From contig NZ_CP079105.1 in the NCBI RefSeq assembly GCF_019285775.1, positions 2,108,001 to 2,172,000 of the forward strand: a DNA stretch of 64,000 nt, in the 5' to 3' direction. Every line of letters begins with the position of its first letter. Position 1 is the stretch's first letter. Of the stretch, positions 26,940 to 36,584 are shown one piece after another. The stretch is from Skermania piniformis (GTDB lineage: Bacteria > Actinomycetota > Actinomycetes > Mycobacteriales > Mycobacteriaceae). The position numbers were made by a program, and so were the translations under genes. The notes under the pieces were generated by a model, which saw only the letters and a list, made by a program, of their open reading frames with translations, was not told the DNA's origin and did not search any database.

Positions 26940-28550
26940 ATGGATCGCCGCCGATTTCTGGCATTCGCCAGCGGCGTCTCCGCCGCCGCGCTGGCTGCCG
27001 GTAGCCGAACCGCCCCGGCTCGGGCCGAGGGTGCGTGGGCCGGGATGTTCCGCTCGTGGGTGCCGGAGATCTTCGAACCGTTGCCCGATCCGCCGGAACA
27101 CAGCCGGGCGCTGGTGATCGGTTCCGGTTTCGGCGGTGCGGTGGCGGCGCTGCGGCTGGCTCGGGCCGGGGTTCCGACGACGGTCCTGGAGCGTGGCTCC
27201 CGCTGGCCGAACGATCCCTGGCGGGAGATCTTCACCGGTGATGATCTGCCGGACGGCCGCGGTTTCTGGCATCGCACCAGCTTCACCGGCGTCACCAAGA
27301 TCCCGATGCAGTTCGAGGACTTCGGCGGGGTGCTCGACTGCACGTCCTACCCCAACCTCGATGTCTGGCGGGCCGCAGCGGTCGGCGGCGGCTCGGTGAT
27401 CTTCACCGGCGCGATGCCGGAGCCACCCCGGCACCTGTTCGAGTCGGTGTTCGGCGGGCTGGTCGGATACGACGAGATGGTGCGCACGTACTACCCGCGG
27501 GTGCGCGCCGAACTCCGACTGTCCACGATGCCGCCCGACATCTACGGCTCGACACCGTTCGCGCACTCGCGCGCCTGGGACGACCAGGCTCGTAAGGCCG
27601 GCTATGAACCGACCCCCGTCGAATCCATCTTCCGCTGGGATGTGCTGCGGGACGAGCTGGCCGGACGCAGCCGCCCCTCGGCCACCGCGGCCCGGAGCAA
27701 TCTGGGCAACTCCAACGGCGCCAAGTTCGATCTCAATCAGAACTATCTGGCACAGGCGCAGGCGTCGGGCAACGCCACCGTCTATCCCGGGCATCAGGTC
27801 GACTCGATCGGGCACGACGGGAGCCGCTTCGTCGTCGAGCTGCGCAAGCTCGATCCGACCGGTGCGGTGACGGCGCGACGCACCCTCACCGCCGACCGGC
27901 TGTTGCTGGCCGCGGGCTCGGTCGGCAGCACCGAACTGTTGGTCCGGGCCAAGGCGGCCGGATCGCTGCCGCATCTGAACGAGCACGTCGGCCAGGGCTG
28001 GGGCACCAACGGCGACGTGGTACTCGCGCGTGGAATGTCCGCCCTGGCCGGCACCGGCCAGGGAGTTCCCTGCGCCAGCATGATTCACGACGAGTCCGGT
28101 CCACCCACCACCCTGGAGAGTTGGTACATCCCGGGCATCCCGATCGAGACCGGCGCCTTGGCCTCCCTCGGGATGGTGCTCGACCCGACCCGGGGCAGCT
28201 TCCACGCCGGTCCGGATGGGAAGGTCACGCTGAACTGGCCGGCGGACGGCAATGCCCGCGCGCTGGCGGCGGCGCGGGCGGTGAATCACAAGATCGCCGC
28301 AGCGGCCAACGCGTTGGTCGAGTACGACGCGATCGGCTACGCCGCGAACGCCAACTTCACCGCGCACCCACTCGGCGGTGCCGTGCTCGGCGCGGCGACC
28401 GACGGCTACGGTCGGGTGCACGGGCATCCGGGTCTCTACGTCGTCGACGGCGCGATGATCCCGGGGAGTACGGCGACGGTGAACCCGTCGATGACCATTG
28501 CCGCACTTGCCGAACGGGCGATGGACCAGTTCGTCGACGAGATCCGTTAG
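26940..28550 (+). CDS. cholesterol-oxidase-like GMC flavoprotein
   Basis: A 536-residue FAD-dependent GMC oxidoreductase, similar to class I bacterial cholesterol oxidases. An RRRFLAF motif at 3-9 followed by an Ala-rich hydrophobic stretch is a Tat export signal. The dinucleotide fold is at about 58-76 (VIGSGFGGAVAALRLARAG). Cholesterol-oxidase-type landmarks are GAKFDLNQNYLAQAQASGN (about 258-276), GQGWGTNGDVVLAR (about 350), the active-site His in FTAHPLGGAVLG (about 475) and the Asn in TVNPSMTIAALAERA (about 513). It would oxidise a 3-hydroxysteroid or related sterol outside the cell, giving a ketone and peroxide. It is divergent from alkB and followed after 11 bases by an aldehyde dehydrogenase. 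Confidence 0.87.
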   Translation: MDRRRFLAFASGVSAAALAAGSRTAPARAEGAWAGMFRSWVPEIFEPLPDPPEHSRALVIGSGFGGAVAALRLARAGVPTTVLERGSRWPNDPWREIFTGDDLPDGRGFWHRTSFTGVTKIPMQFEDFGGVLDCTSYPNLDVWRAAAVGGGSVIFTGAMPEPPRHLFESVFGGLVGYDEMVRTYYPRVRAELRLSTMPPDIYGSTPFAHSRAWDDQARKAGYEPTPVESIFRWDVLRDELAGRSRPSATAARSNLGNSNGAKFDLNQNYLAQAQASGNATVYPGHQVDSIGHDGSRFVVELRKLDPTGAVTARRTLTADRLLLAAGSVGSTELLVRAKAAGSLPHLNEHVGQGWGTNGDVVLARGMSALAGTGQGVPCASMIHDESGPPTTLESWYIPGIPIETGALASLGMVLDPTRGSFHAGPDGKVTLNWPADGNARALAAARAVNHKIAAAANALVEYDAIGYAANANFTAHPLGGAVLGAATDGYGRVHGHPGLYVVDGAMIPGSTATVNPSMTIAALAERAMDQFVDEIR

Positions 28551-28561
28551 ACGGAGCCACC

Positions 28562-30016
28562 ATGTCTGCTTCGGTAAGCGTGCCCGCCCTCCCCCCGGTG
28601 CCGACCGGGCTGTGGCTCGGCGGCGACCAGGTGCATCCCGGCCCGGTGTTCGGCGTGCGCAACCCGGCGACCGGGGACGTGCTCATCGAGATCGCCGACG
28701 CGACGCCGGCCGACGGTGCCACGGCGCTGGCCGACGCGGTCACCGCACAACCGGGCTGGGCCGCGACCGCGCCGCGGGAACGCGCCGAGTTGCTGCGCCG
28801 GGCGTGGGAGCTGGTGATCGCCCGCCGGGACGAGTTCGCGCTGGTGATGACCCTGGAGATGGGTAAGCCGCTGGCCGAGAGCCGGGGTGAGGTCGACTAC
28901 GGTGGCGAGTTCCTCCGCTGGTTCGCCGAGGAAGCAGTCCGAATCGGTGGCCGCTATACCCGGTCGCCGTCCGGGACCGGACGGATCCTGGTCACCGAGC
29001 AACCGGTCGGACCGACCCTGGGGATCACCCCGTGGAATTTTCCGCTGGCGATGGGCACGCGCAAGATCGGCCCGGCACTCGCTGCCGGCTGCACCATGCT
29101 CATCAAGCCGGCCGCCGAGACGCCACTGACCATGTTGCTGCTGGGGCAGGTGTTTGCCGACGCCGGGCTGCCGCCGGGAGTGCTGTCGATCCTGCCGACC
29201 ACGAACGCGGCTGCGCTCACCACCCCATTGCTGACCGATCCCCGACTGCGCAAGCTCACCTTCACCGGTTCCACCGCGGTCGGCAAGTTGCTGCTGCGGC
29301 AGGCCGCCGAACGGGTGCTGCGCACGTCGATGGAACTGGGCGGCAACGCACCGTTCGTGGTGTTCGCCGACGCCGACGTCGACGCCGCCGTGACCGGCGC
29401 GCTCCAGGCCAAGATGCGCAACACCGGCGAGGCATGTACTGCCGCCAACCGATTCCATGTCGCCGATCAGGTTCGCGCGGAATTCACCGCCGGCCTGACC
29501 GAGCGGATGAGCGAGCTGACCGTCGGCCCCGGCTACGCGCCCGACGTCCAGGTCGGGCCGCTCATCACCGACCGGCAGCGCACTACCGTCGCCGAGCTGG
29601 TGCAGGACGCGCTCGATCGGGGCGCGCGGGTCACCACCGGCGGAAACGCTCTACCCGGCCCCGGTTGGTTCTTCGAACCGACCGTACTGGCCGACGTGCC
29701 GGCCGACGCCCGCATCCTGCGTGAAGAGGTGTTCGGTCCGGTTGCCGCGATCGCCGGGTTCAGCGGCGAGGCCGCCGGGGTGGCAGCGGCGAACGACACC
29801 GAGTTCGGCTTGGCCGCCTACTTCTACACCCGCGACCTGGACCGGGCGCTGCGGGTGTCCGAGGCGCTCGAAGCGGGCATGGTCGGGGTCAATCGAGGCG
29901 TCGTCTCCGATGTCGCCGCACCGTTCGGCGGAGTCAAGGAGTCCGGCCTCGGCCGCGAGGCCGGGACCGAAGGAATCGCCGAGTACCTCGAACCGAAATA
30001 CATCGCGCTGCCGTGA
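28562..30016 (+). CDS. NAD(P)-dependent succinate-semialdehyde dehydrogenase-like ALDH
   Basis: A 484-residue aldehyde dehydrogenase starting at ATG 28562 after an ACGGAG ribosome site. Landmarks are ITPWNFPLAMGTRKIGPALAAG (cofactor binding, about 157-178), the general base Glu in MELGGNAPFV (about 259) and the catalytic Cys in NTGEACTAANRFHV (about 292). The sequence pattern EACTAANR and the C-terminal FGGVKESGLGREAG are typical of GabD-type succinate-semialdehyde dehydrogenases. It lies 11 bases after the cholesterol-oxidase-like gene, so it may act on aldehydes from that pathway; the exact substrate is inferred only from family resemblance. Confidence 0.9.
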   Translation: MSASVSVPALPPVPTGLWLGGDQVHPGPVFGVRNPATGDVLIEIADATPADGATALADAVTAQPGWAATAPRERAELLRRAWELVIARRDEFALVMTLEMGKPLAESRGEVDYGGEFLRWFAEEAVRIGGRYTRSPSGTGRILVTEQPVGPTLGITPWNFPLAMGTRKIGPALAAGCTMLIKPAAETPLTMLLLGQVFADAGLPPGVLSILPTTNAAALTTPLLTDPRLRKLTFTGSTAVGKLLLRQAAERVLRTSMELGGNAPFVVFADADVDAAVTGALQAKMRNTGEACTAANRFHVADQVRAEFTAGLTERMSELTVGPGYAPDVQVGPLITDRQRTTVAELVQDALDRGARVTTGGNALPGPGWFFEPTVLADVPADARILREEVFGPVAAIAGFSGEAAGVAAANDTEFGLAAYFYTRDLDRALRVSEALEAGMVGVNRGVVSDVAAPFGGVKESGLGREAGTEGIAEYLEPKYIALP

Positions 30017-30049
30017 GCGCAAGCCCGGCTACCGGCCGGTAACCAGGGC

Positions 30050-30094
30050 GGCGAGTGCGCTTTCGAGAGCGCTTGCCGCACAACGTTACTCGCC
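30050..30094 (+). terminator. nested stem-loop after the ALDH gene, possible terminator
   Basis: GGCGAGT (30050-30056) pairs with ACTCGCC (30088-30094), and directly inside it GCGCT...AGCGC (30057-30072) forms a second hairpin. The structure starts 34 bases after the dehydrogenase stop in a 284-base interval that otherwise shows no gene. It could be a factor-independent terminator or a leader structure for the giant carboxylase gene downstream. No U-tract follows. Confidence 0.4.
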
Positions 30095-30300
30095 GGTAGC
30101 CGCGACTCGCCGGAGCGCAGCCGGATTTCTTTCGATATCTGGATCGCATTGCCCGACAATGCGATCAGCGAAGATAACGATCCGATAGCGGGATTTGCGG
30201 CACGGTGGAGTTTGGACTGTGACGCTCGCGTGCTGCAGTCTGGAGCGCGCCGCGCACCCGGACGCGACAGCTGGTACCCACGACGGACGATGTGAGGGAC

Positions 30301-33300
30301 ATGTTCAAACGGATTGCAGTGGTCAACCGTGGTGAAGCAGCCGTGCGCCTGATCCGCGCGGTCCGCGAACTCGAGGCGGAGTACGGGGCGACGGGCAACC
30401 CGGCGAGTCCGGGCCTGGTCACCATCGCACTGCACACCGAGGCCGAGAGCCGGGCGATGTTCGTCCGCCAGGCCGACGAGTCGGTGACCTTGCGGCCGTC
30501 CGCGACCGCGGCGAGTCCGTATCTGGATCACGCCGAGCTCGCCCGCGCGCTCCGCGTGGCTCGGGCCGACGCGGTGTGGGTCGGCTGGGGCTTCGTCGCG
30601 GAGGATCCGGCGTTCGCCAAGATGTGCGCCGATCTCGGGATCACCTTCATCGGCCCGTCCGCCGACGCGATGCGGCTGCTCGGTGACAAGGTCGAGGCCA
30701 AGCTGCTCGCGGAGAAGGTCGGCGTGCCGGTCGCGCCCTGGTCCGGCGGACCGGTATCCACGCGGGCGGACGCCCGTCGCCATGCGCAGGCGATCGGCTA
30801 CCCCCTGATCATCAAGGCCCGCAGCGGTGGCGGCGGCCGCGGCATCCGCAAGGTCTACGCCGAAGACGAGTTGGAGCTGGCCCTGGAACGCACCCAGGGC
30901 GAGGCGCAGCGGTCCTTCGGCGACCCGGTGGTATTCATCGAGCGGCTGGTCACCGACGCCCGGCACGTCGAAGTTCAGATCATCGCCGACAGTCATGGAA
31001 ACGTATGGGCACCCGGGGTGCGCGACTGCTCGATCCAGCGCAAGAACCAGAAGGTGATCGAGGAGTCGTCCTCGCCGGTGATGACCAAGGAGCAGGCCGA
31101 TCACCTGCGTACGGTGTCCGCCCAGCTGGTCCGCGCCGCCGGATATTGCGGCGCGGCCACCGTCGAGTACCTCTATCAGCCCGAGCAGCAGATTTTCACC
31201 TTCCTGGAGGTGAACACCCGACTCCAGGTCGAGCACCCGATCACCGAGGCCACCACCGGGTTGGACCTGGTCAAGCTGCAGATCCACGTGGCATCCGGCG
31301 GCCGGCTGACCGGTGACTGCCCGGCCGAATTCGGCCATGCGGTCGAGGCCCGACTCAACGCCGAGGACGCCGACAACGGGTTCGCACCCGCGCCGGGCAC
31401 GGTGTCGTTGCTGAAGTTCCCGCTCGGTTCCGGTCTGCGGGTGGACACCGGCATCGCGCAAGGTGACGTGATCCCGCCCGATTACGACTCGATGGTCGCC
31501 AAGATCATCGCTTGGGGACGAGATCGCAGCGAGGCGCTCGCTCGGCTCCGCACCGCCCTCCGCGAGACCACCGTGGTGCTCGACGGCGGCACCACGACCA
31601 AGTCCTTCCTGCTCGATCTGCTCGACCGCCCCGAGCTGATCGACGGCTCGGCCGACACCGGCTGGCTGGACCGCACCGGCGCCGGAACGGCCACGGGCCC
31701 GTCCCCGGTGGCCGACATCGCCCTGGTCGCCGCGGCGATCGCGAGTTACGACACCGAGGAGGCACGCGAGCGCGCCGCGTTCCTGGCCTCGGCGCGGGGT
31801 GGTCGGCCACGGGCCAGCCATGTGGTCGGCCGTACGGTCGAGCTCGGCTATCAGGGGCACGCCTACGAGCTCGGGGTCGGCCAGACCGGGCCGCGCCGGT
31901 ACCGGGTGGAGACCGAAGATGGGGACTACCGGGTCGAGGTGGACCGACTCAGCGACTACGAGAGCCGGCTGGTCGTGGCCGGTCGGCGGTATCACGTCGT
32001 CACGGTCCCCGGGCCGGCCGGCTACCTGGTCGAAGTGGCCGGCGTCTCGCACCAGATCAGTCAGGACGAGGGTGGCGTGGTCCGGGCACCGGCACCGGCC
32101 GTCGTGGTCGCCGTTCCGGTCGCGCCGGGTGACGAAGTCGAGGTCGGCCAGACGCTGGTCGTGCTCGAGGCGATGAAGATGGAGACCGCGGTTCGGGCGG
32201 CCTACCCGGGCCGGGTCCGGGAAGTGCTCGCGGTGGTCAATTCGCAGATCGACGCCGGTGCGCCGTTGCTGCGGGTCGATCAGATCGGCGAAGCCGCGGC
32301 CACGACCGCCGTGCCCCGGGTGCAGTTCGACACGGTCGACGTGGCCGACCAGGAAAGCGACGCGGTCACCGAGGCCACCGCCCGGCTGCGCGCGATGCGC
32401 GCGATGATCAGCGGGTACGACGTCAGCGGGGTTCGCGGGCGGGCGCTGATGGCCGGCTACATCGCGCTGCGGGACGAGCTGCCGCCGCGCGAGCAGAGCA
32501 TCGCGGCCGCCGAACTGGAGCTGCTGGCGACCTTCGCCGATATCTGCGAGCTGTCGCGGAACCGGCCCGGCCTGGCCGAGCTGGACGCGGAAGCCGTGCA
32601 CAGCCCCCGCGAACACTTCCACGCCTATCTGCAATCGCTCGACGTCGACGTGCAGGCACTGCCGGCGAAGTTCCAGGACAAGCTGGCTCGCGCGCTGCAG
32701 CACTACGATGTCCGGAGCCTGGAACGCTCGGCCGAGCTGGAAGAGGCCGTCTACCGCGTTTTCCTGGCGCAGCAACGCACCGAGAACGGTGTCCCGGTGA
32801 TCGCCGGACTGCTCGAGCGCTGGTTGTCCGACGATGCCGCCGCGCCCCGCCCCACCCCCGACGTCTCGGAGGTACTGGATCGGCTGATCGACGCGACCCA
32901 GCTGCGGCACCCGCTGATCGGTGACATCGCCCGCTCGGTGCGGTTCACCTACTTCGACGAGCCGGTCATCCGCTCGGTCCGGGAGCGGACCTTCGATCAG
33001 GTCCGCGGCAGTCTGCAGTACCTGGCCGAACGCCCGGCCGCGCGAGACCTCGCGACTCGGATCGACGAGCTGGTCAACGCGCCGGAACCCCTGATCGGCA
33101 TGCTGGCCGAACGGATCGACCAGCCCGGCGCCCTGCTCGAGGTGGTGACTCGGCAGTACTACCGGATCCACACCCTCGACGACGTGAAGTCGTTCGATCG
33201 GGATTCTCGTGATGTCGTCACCGGCACGTTCGAGCTGGCCGGCGATCGGATCCACCTCGTCTCCACCACCGGAACCGCCGCCGAGCTGCCCGGCACGTTG

Positions 33301-35805
33301 CGCGCGATCGACGACGTGGCCGGCGCGGCTCCGGAGAATGTCGCGGTCGACCTGTATCTGAGCTGGCCGGATGCGCCGGAGGACGGCGACGAACTGGCCG
33401 ATGCGTTGCGTGCTCGACTGGCCGAACACCCGAACAGCCGGGTCTGGCGCCGGGTCACCACCACGGTGATCGGGCCGGACGGGATGCGTCAGGTGACGTT
33501 GCGTCGAGCCCCGGAGGATACCGCGCACGGACTGGTCGAGGATCGGATCATCCGCGGCATGCATCCGTTGACCGCACAACGGCTGGACATGTGGCGGCTC
33601 AAGCACTTCGACGGCACTCCCCTGCCGTCCCCGGCCGATACCTATCTGTTCCACCTGGTAGCCCGGGACAACCCGGCCGACGAGCGGTTGATCGCATACG
33701 CCGAGGTACGGGCCGAGGCGGTGCAACGCGACGACGCGGGCAACGTGATCGCCGTGCCGGCGATCGAGCGCGCCGTCTCCGCCTGCATGAACGGGATTCG
33801 CCGAGCCCAGGCCGAGCGCCGCACCCCGCGATACGACAACAACCGGGTGGTGCTGTACATCTGGCCGTTGATCGACCTGCCGCTGGCGTCACTGCCGTCG
33901 ATCGCGCAGCACATCGCACCGATCACCGCCGGTGCCAACCTGGAGGAAGTCGCGCTGCACGCGCGGCTGCGGGAACGGCCGAACGAGCCGGTGCGCGACG
34001 TCGCGCTGCGCTTCTCCTTCCGCTCCGGCGCCGGCCTCACGATCGCCGTCACCGAGCAGCCCAACGAACCGCTGCGCCCGCTGGACGAGTACACCCAGAA
34101 GGTGCAGCGGGCCCGGACGCGCAACACCGTCTACCCGTACGAGCTGATCCCGCTGCTGACCGGCGACGACGGCAGCTTCGTCGAGCACGACCTGGTCGGT
34201 ACCGGCGCGGCTGCCGAGCTCGTTCCGATCGACCGCCCCTACGGACGGAACTCGGCCGGCCTGATCGTGGGGCTCGTCACCACCCCGACCGAGCTGTACC
34301 CGGAGGGGATGACCAGGGTCGCGATGTTCGGCGACCCGACCAAGGCGCTGGGCACGGTGGCCGAAGCCGAGTGCGCTCGGATCGTGGCGGCGATCGACCT
34401 GGCCGAGCAGATGCGGGTGCCGGTCGAGTGGTTCACCCTGTCCTCCGGTGCCACCATCTCGATGGAGAGCGGCACCGAGAACATGGACTGGGTGTCGCGG
34501 GCCCTGCGCCGGATCATCACCTTCACCCAGGCCGGCGGCGAGATCAACATCGTGGTGACCGGGATCAACGTCGGTGCTCAGCCGTACTGGAACGCCGAAG
34601 CGACGATGCTGTCGCACACGAAGGGCATCCTGGTGATGACTCCCGACAGTGCGATGGTGCTCACCGGCAAGCAGTCGTTGGACTACTCGGGCGGGGTGTC
34701 GGCCGAGGACAACTTCGGCATCGGCGGCTACGACCGCGTGATGGGCCCGAACGGTGAGGCGCAGTACTGGGCACCGGACCTGACCGCCGCCTGCGACGTC
34801 CTGTTCGCCCATTACCGGCACGCCTATGTCATGCCGGGGGAACGCTTCCCACGGCGGGCGGCGACCACCGACCCGGTCGAGCGGGATGTCCGGTCGTTCC
34901 CGCACGTGCACCCCGGCAGCGATTTCACCACGGTCGGCGATGTGTTCTCCGCCGAGCGCAACGCGGAGCGCAAGAAGCCGTTCGATATCCGGACGGTGAT
35001 GCGCGCGGTGGTCGATCAGGACCATGCGGTGCTCGAGCGCTGGGCCGATATGGCCGGGGCGGACACCTCGGTGGTGTTCGACGCGCACCTGGCCGGCTAT
35101 CCGGTCACGGTGATCGGGATCGAATCGCGCACGGTGAGCCGGAAGGGCTGGTTCCCGACCGACGGACCGGATACCTGGACCTCCGGGACGCTGTTTCCGC
35201 AGTCGTCGAAGAAGACCGCCCGGGCGATCAACGCAGCCAGCGGAAATCGCCCGCTGGTGGTGCTGGCAAATCTGTCCGGCTTCGACGGCTCGCCGGAGTC
35301 GCTGCGCAACATCCAGCTGGAGTACGGCGCCGAGATCGGCCGGGCGATCGTCAACTTCGACGGCCCGATCGTCTTCTGCGTGATCTCCCGGTACCACGGT
35401 GGAGCGTTCGTGGTGTTCTCCGGCGCGCTAAACGACAACATGGAGGTGCTCGCCGTCGAAGGCTCGTTCGCCTCGGTGATCGGCGGTGCGCCGGCGGCCG
35501 CGGTGGTCTTCTCCCGCGAGGTGAACAACCGCACCGCAGCCGACCCGGCGGTGCGCGGCCTGGAGGAGCAGCTGGCCCGGGCCCGCACCGACGCGACACG
35601 GGCGCAGCTGCGCAGTGAGTTGGCCAAGACGCGGGCCGCGGTCCGGTCGGACAAGCTCGGCGAGGTAGCGCAGGAGTTCGAGGCGATCCACAACATCGAG
35701 CGCGCTCGCGAGGTCGGCTCGGTAAACCACATCATTCCGGCGGCCGAGCTGCGGCCACAGCTGGTGGCAGCGGTCGAGCGGGGCATGGCGCGCGCGGTCG
35801 GGTAG
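30301..35805 (+). CDS. single-chain biotin-dependent acyl-CoA carboxylase (BC-BCCP-CT)
   Basis: An 1834-residue multidomain carboxylase carrying all catalytic steps in one chain. It starts at ATG 30301 after GAGGG. The biotin carboxylase (about 1-460) has RIAVVNRGEAAVRLIRA and the ATP-grasp loop KARSGGGGRGIRKVY (about 170-184) and ends with VNTRLQVEHPITE (about 302). The biotin carrier domain follows with EAMKMET (biotinyl Lys at about 625). The next 600 residues are helical and recall the central domain of eukaryotic acetyl-CoA carboxylase. A carboxyltransferase (about 1290-1834) then combines beta and alpha halves, ending in VVFSREVNNRTAADPAVRG. This eukaryote-like layout differs from the usual AccA3/AccD split system of these bacteria. 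The substrate (acetyl-, propionyl- or longer acyl-CoA) cannot be read from sequence. Confidence 0.93.
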   Translation: MFKRIAVVNRGEAAVRLIRAVRELEAEYGATGNPASPGLVTIALHTEAESRAMFVRQADESVTLRPSATAASPYLDHAELARALRVARADAVWVGWGFVAEDPAFAKMCADLGITFIGPSADAMRLLGDKVEAKLLAEKVGVPVAPWSGGPVSTRADARRHAQAIGYPLIIKARSGGGGRGIRKVYAEDELELALERTQGEAQRSFGDPVVFIERLVTDARHVEVQIIADSHGNVWAPGVRDCSIQRKNQKVIEESSSPVMTKEQADHLRTVSAQLVRAAGYCGAATVEYLYQPEQQIFTFLEVNTRLQVEHPITEATTGLDLVKLQIHVASGGRLTGDCPAEFGHAVEARLNAEDADNGFAPAPGTVSLLKFPLGSGLRVDTGIAQGDVIPPDYDSMVAKIIAWGRDRSEALARLRTALRETTVVLDGGTTTKSFLLDLLDRPELIDGSADTGWLDRTGAGTATGPSPVADIALVAAAIASYDTEEARERAAFLASARGGRPRASHVVGRTVELGYQGHAYELGVGQTGPRRYRVETEDGDYRVEVDRLSDYESRLVVAGRRYHVVTVPGPAGYLVEVAGVSHQISQDEGGVVRAPAPAVVVAVPVAPGDEVEVGQTLVVLEAMKMETAVRAAYPGRVREVLAVVNSQIDAGAPLLRVDQIGEAAATTAVPRVQFDTVDVADQESDAVTEATARLRAMRAMISGYDVSGVRGRALMAGYIALRDELPPREQSIAAAELELLATFADICELSRNRPGLAELDAEAVHSPREHFHAYLQSLDVDVQALPAKFQDKLARALQHYDVRSLERSAELEEAVYRVFLAQQRTENGVPVIAGLLERWLSDDAAAPRPTPDVSEVLDRLIDATQLRHPLIGDIARSVRFTYFDEPVIRSVRERTFDQVRGSLQYLAERPAARDLATRIDELVNAPEPLIGMLAERIDQPGALLEVVTRQYYRIHTLDDVKSFDRDSRDVVTGTFELAGDRIHLVSTTGTAAELPGTLRAIDDVAGAAPENVAVDLYLSWPDAPEDGDELADALRARLAEHPNSRVWRRVTTTVIGPDGMRQVTLRRAPEDTAHGLVEDRIIRGMHPLTAQRLDMWRLKHFDGTPLPSPADTYLFHLVARDNPADERLIAYAEVRAEAVQRDDAGNVIAVPAIERAVSACMNGIRRAQAERRTPRYDNNRVVLYIWPLIDLPLASLPSIAQHIAPITAGANLEEVALHARLRERPNEPVRDVALRFSFRSGAGLTIAVTEQPNEPLRPLDEYTQKVQRARTRNTVYPYELIPLLTGDDGSFVEHDLVGTGAAAELVPIDRPYGRNSAGLIVGLVTTPTELYPEGMTRVAMFGDPTKALGTVAEAECARIVAAIDLAEQMRVPVEWFTLSSGATISMESGTENMDWVSRALRRIITFTQAGGEINIVVTGINVGAQPYWNAEATMLSHTKGILVMTPDSAMVLTGKQSLDYSGGVSAEDNFGIGGYDRVMGPNGEAQYWAPDLTAACDVLFAHYRHAYVMPGERFPRRAATTDPVERDVRSFPHVHPGSDFTTVGDVFSAERNAERKKPFDIRTVMRAVVDQDHAVLERWADMAGADTSVVFDAHLAGYPVTVIGIESRTVSRKGWFPTDGPDTWTSGTLFPQSSKKTARAINAASGNRPLVVLANLSGFDGSPESLRNIQLEYGAEIGRAIVNFDGPIVFCVISRYHGGAFVVFSGALNDNMEVLAVEGSFASVIGGAPAAAVVFSREVNNRTAADPAVRGLEEQLARARTDATRAQLRSELAKTRAAVRSDKLGEVAQEFEAIHNIERAREVGSVNHIIPAAELRPQLVAAVERGMARAVG

Positions 35806-35821
35806 CAGCAGACGGGCGCGA

Positions 35822-36481
35822 CTACGCGCCCGGACTGTTCGTTTCCGCCCCCCACACCCCGGCCAGCCAGAGTCGGCGGACGGCGGTCAGTCGCCGCTCG
35901 TCGTAGTCCGGCCGGGGTCGGCGGGTCTCGTCCAGCAGCGCCCAGATCGTCGCCCCGACCAGGCTGTCCACCAGTGCGGGGAGATCGGCGGAGACCGGCC
36001 GGACTCCTTCCGCGGCATCCACTCGTTCGACGAATCGGGTCAGGCGCAGCGTGAGGTCGTCGACGAACCGGTCCCAGGCCGTGGTCAGCCCCGGATCGGT
36101 GGACTGCGCGCACACGGCGAGCAGCCGCGCGTGTCGGCGCCACACCACGACGGCGTCGTTGATCATCCGGTCGCTGAACTCCGCCGGCGGCACCGCGAAG
36201 TCGTACTCGTCCAGCGCGGCCGTCGACTCCTCCAGGTCCTGCCACACCTGCTGCAACGCCGCCGCGGCCACCGTGTATTTGGAATCGAAATAGAAGTAGA
36301 AGGCCGGCCGGGTGACCCCGGCGTGCTCCGCGATCCGAGCGACCGACAGATCAGCGATCGGCACGGTCTGCAACAGCTCGGCCACCGCGTCCATGATCAC
36401 CGCGCGCTGCTGGTCGCCCCGGCTGACCGGTCGCCGGTCCCCGGATGACCGTCCTGGCCGATCCGTCGTCTTCGCCGCCAT
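35822..36481 (-). CDS. TetR-family repressor (EthR-like)
   Basis: A 219-residue regulator. The basic N-terminal arm precedes a helix-turn-helix (about 28-75, with ADLSVARIAEHAGVTRPAFYFYFDSK). The variable helical ligand domain (about 85-210) has Trp/Phe-rich helices (VVVWRRHARLLAVCAQST). TRPAFYFYFDSK is shared with EthR-like proteins of mycobacteria. It is divergent from a small membrane-protein gene, with palindromic operators in the 103-base interval. The simplest reading is autorepression plus control of the divergent pair (membrane protein and linalool-dehydratase-like protein) in response to a hydrophobic ligand. Confidence 0.93.
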   Translation of the reverse strand: MAAKTTDRPGRSSGDRRPVSRGDQQRAVIMDAVAELLQTVPIADLSVARIAEHAGVTRPAFYFYFDSKYTVAAAALQQVWQDLEESTAALDEYDFAVPPAEFSDRMINDAVVVWRRHARLLAVCAQSTDPGLTTAWDRFVDDLTLRLTRFVERVDAAEGVRPVSADLPALVDSLVGATIWALLDETRRPRPDYDERRLTAVRRLWLAGVWGAETNSPGA

Positions 36482-36510
36482 CCACTGAGCCTATCGATCT
36501 ATTGACACCC

Positions 36511-36555
36511 TGTCAGCCCAGCTGACATGCTGTCAGAACCTGACGCAGTGTCAGG
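36511..36555. promoter_or_regulatory. paired palindromic operators for the TetR regulator
   Basis: Two inverted repeats built on the same half-site lie in the divergent promoter region: TGTCAG-N5-CTGACA (36511-36527) and CCTGAC-N5-GTCAGG (36539-36555), with another TGTCAG half-site at 36531-36536. The layout resembles the extended multi-dimer operators of EthR-type TetR repressors. It is placed to control both the repressor and the genes transcribed rightward from 36585. Confidence 0.75.
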
Positions 36556-36584
36556 TTGCTGGTCGAGACAGTGAGGCCGACGAC

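Noticed and set aside
29824-33726. 1300-codon minus-strand open frame across the ALDH and carboxylase genes
   Set aside because: It is the antisense shadow of high-GC coding sequence; the plus strand carries unmistakable domains throughout.
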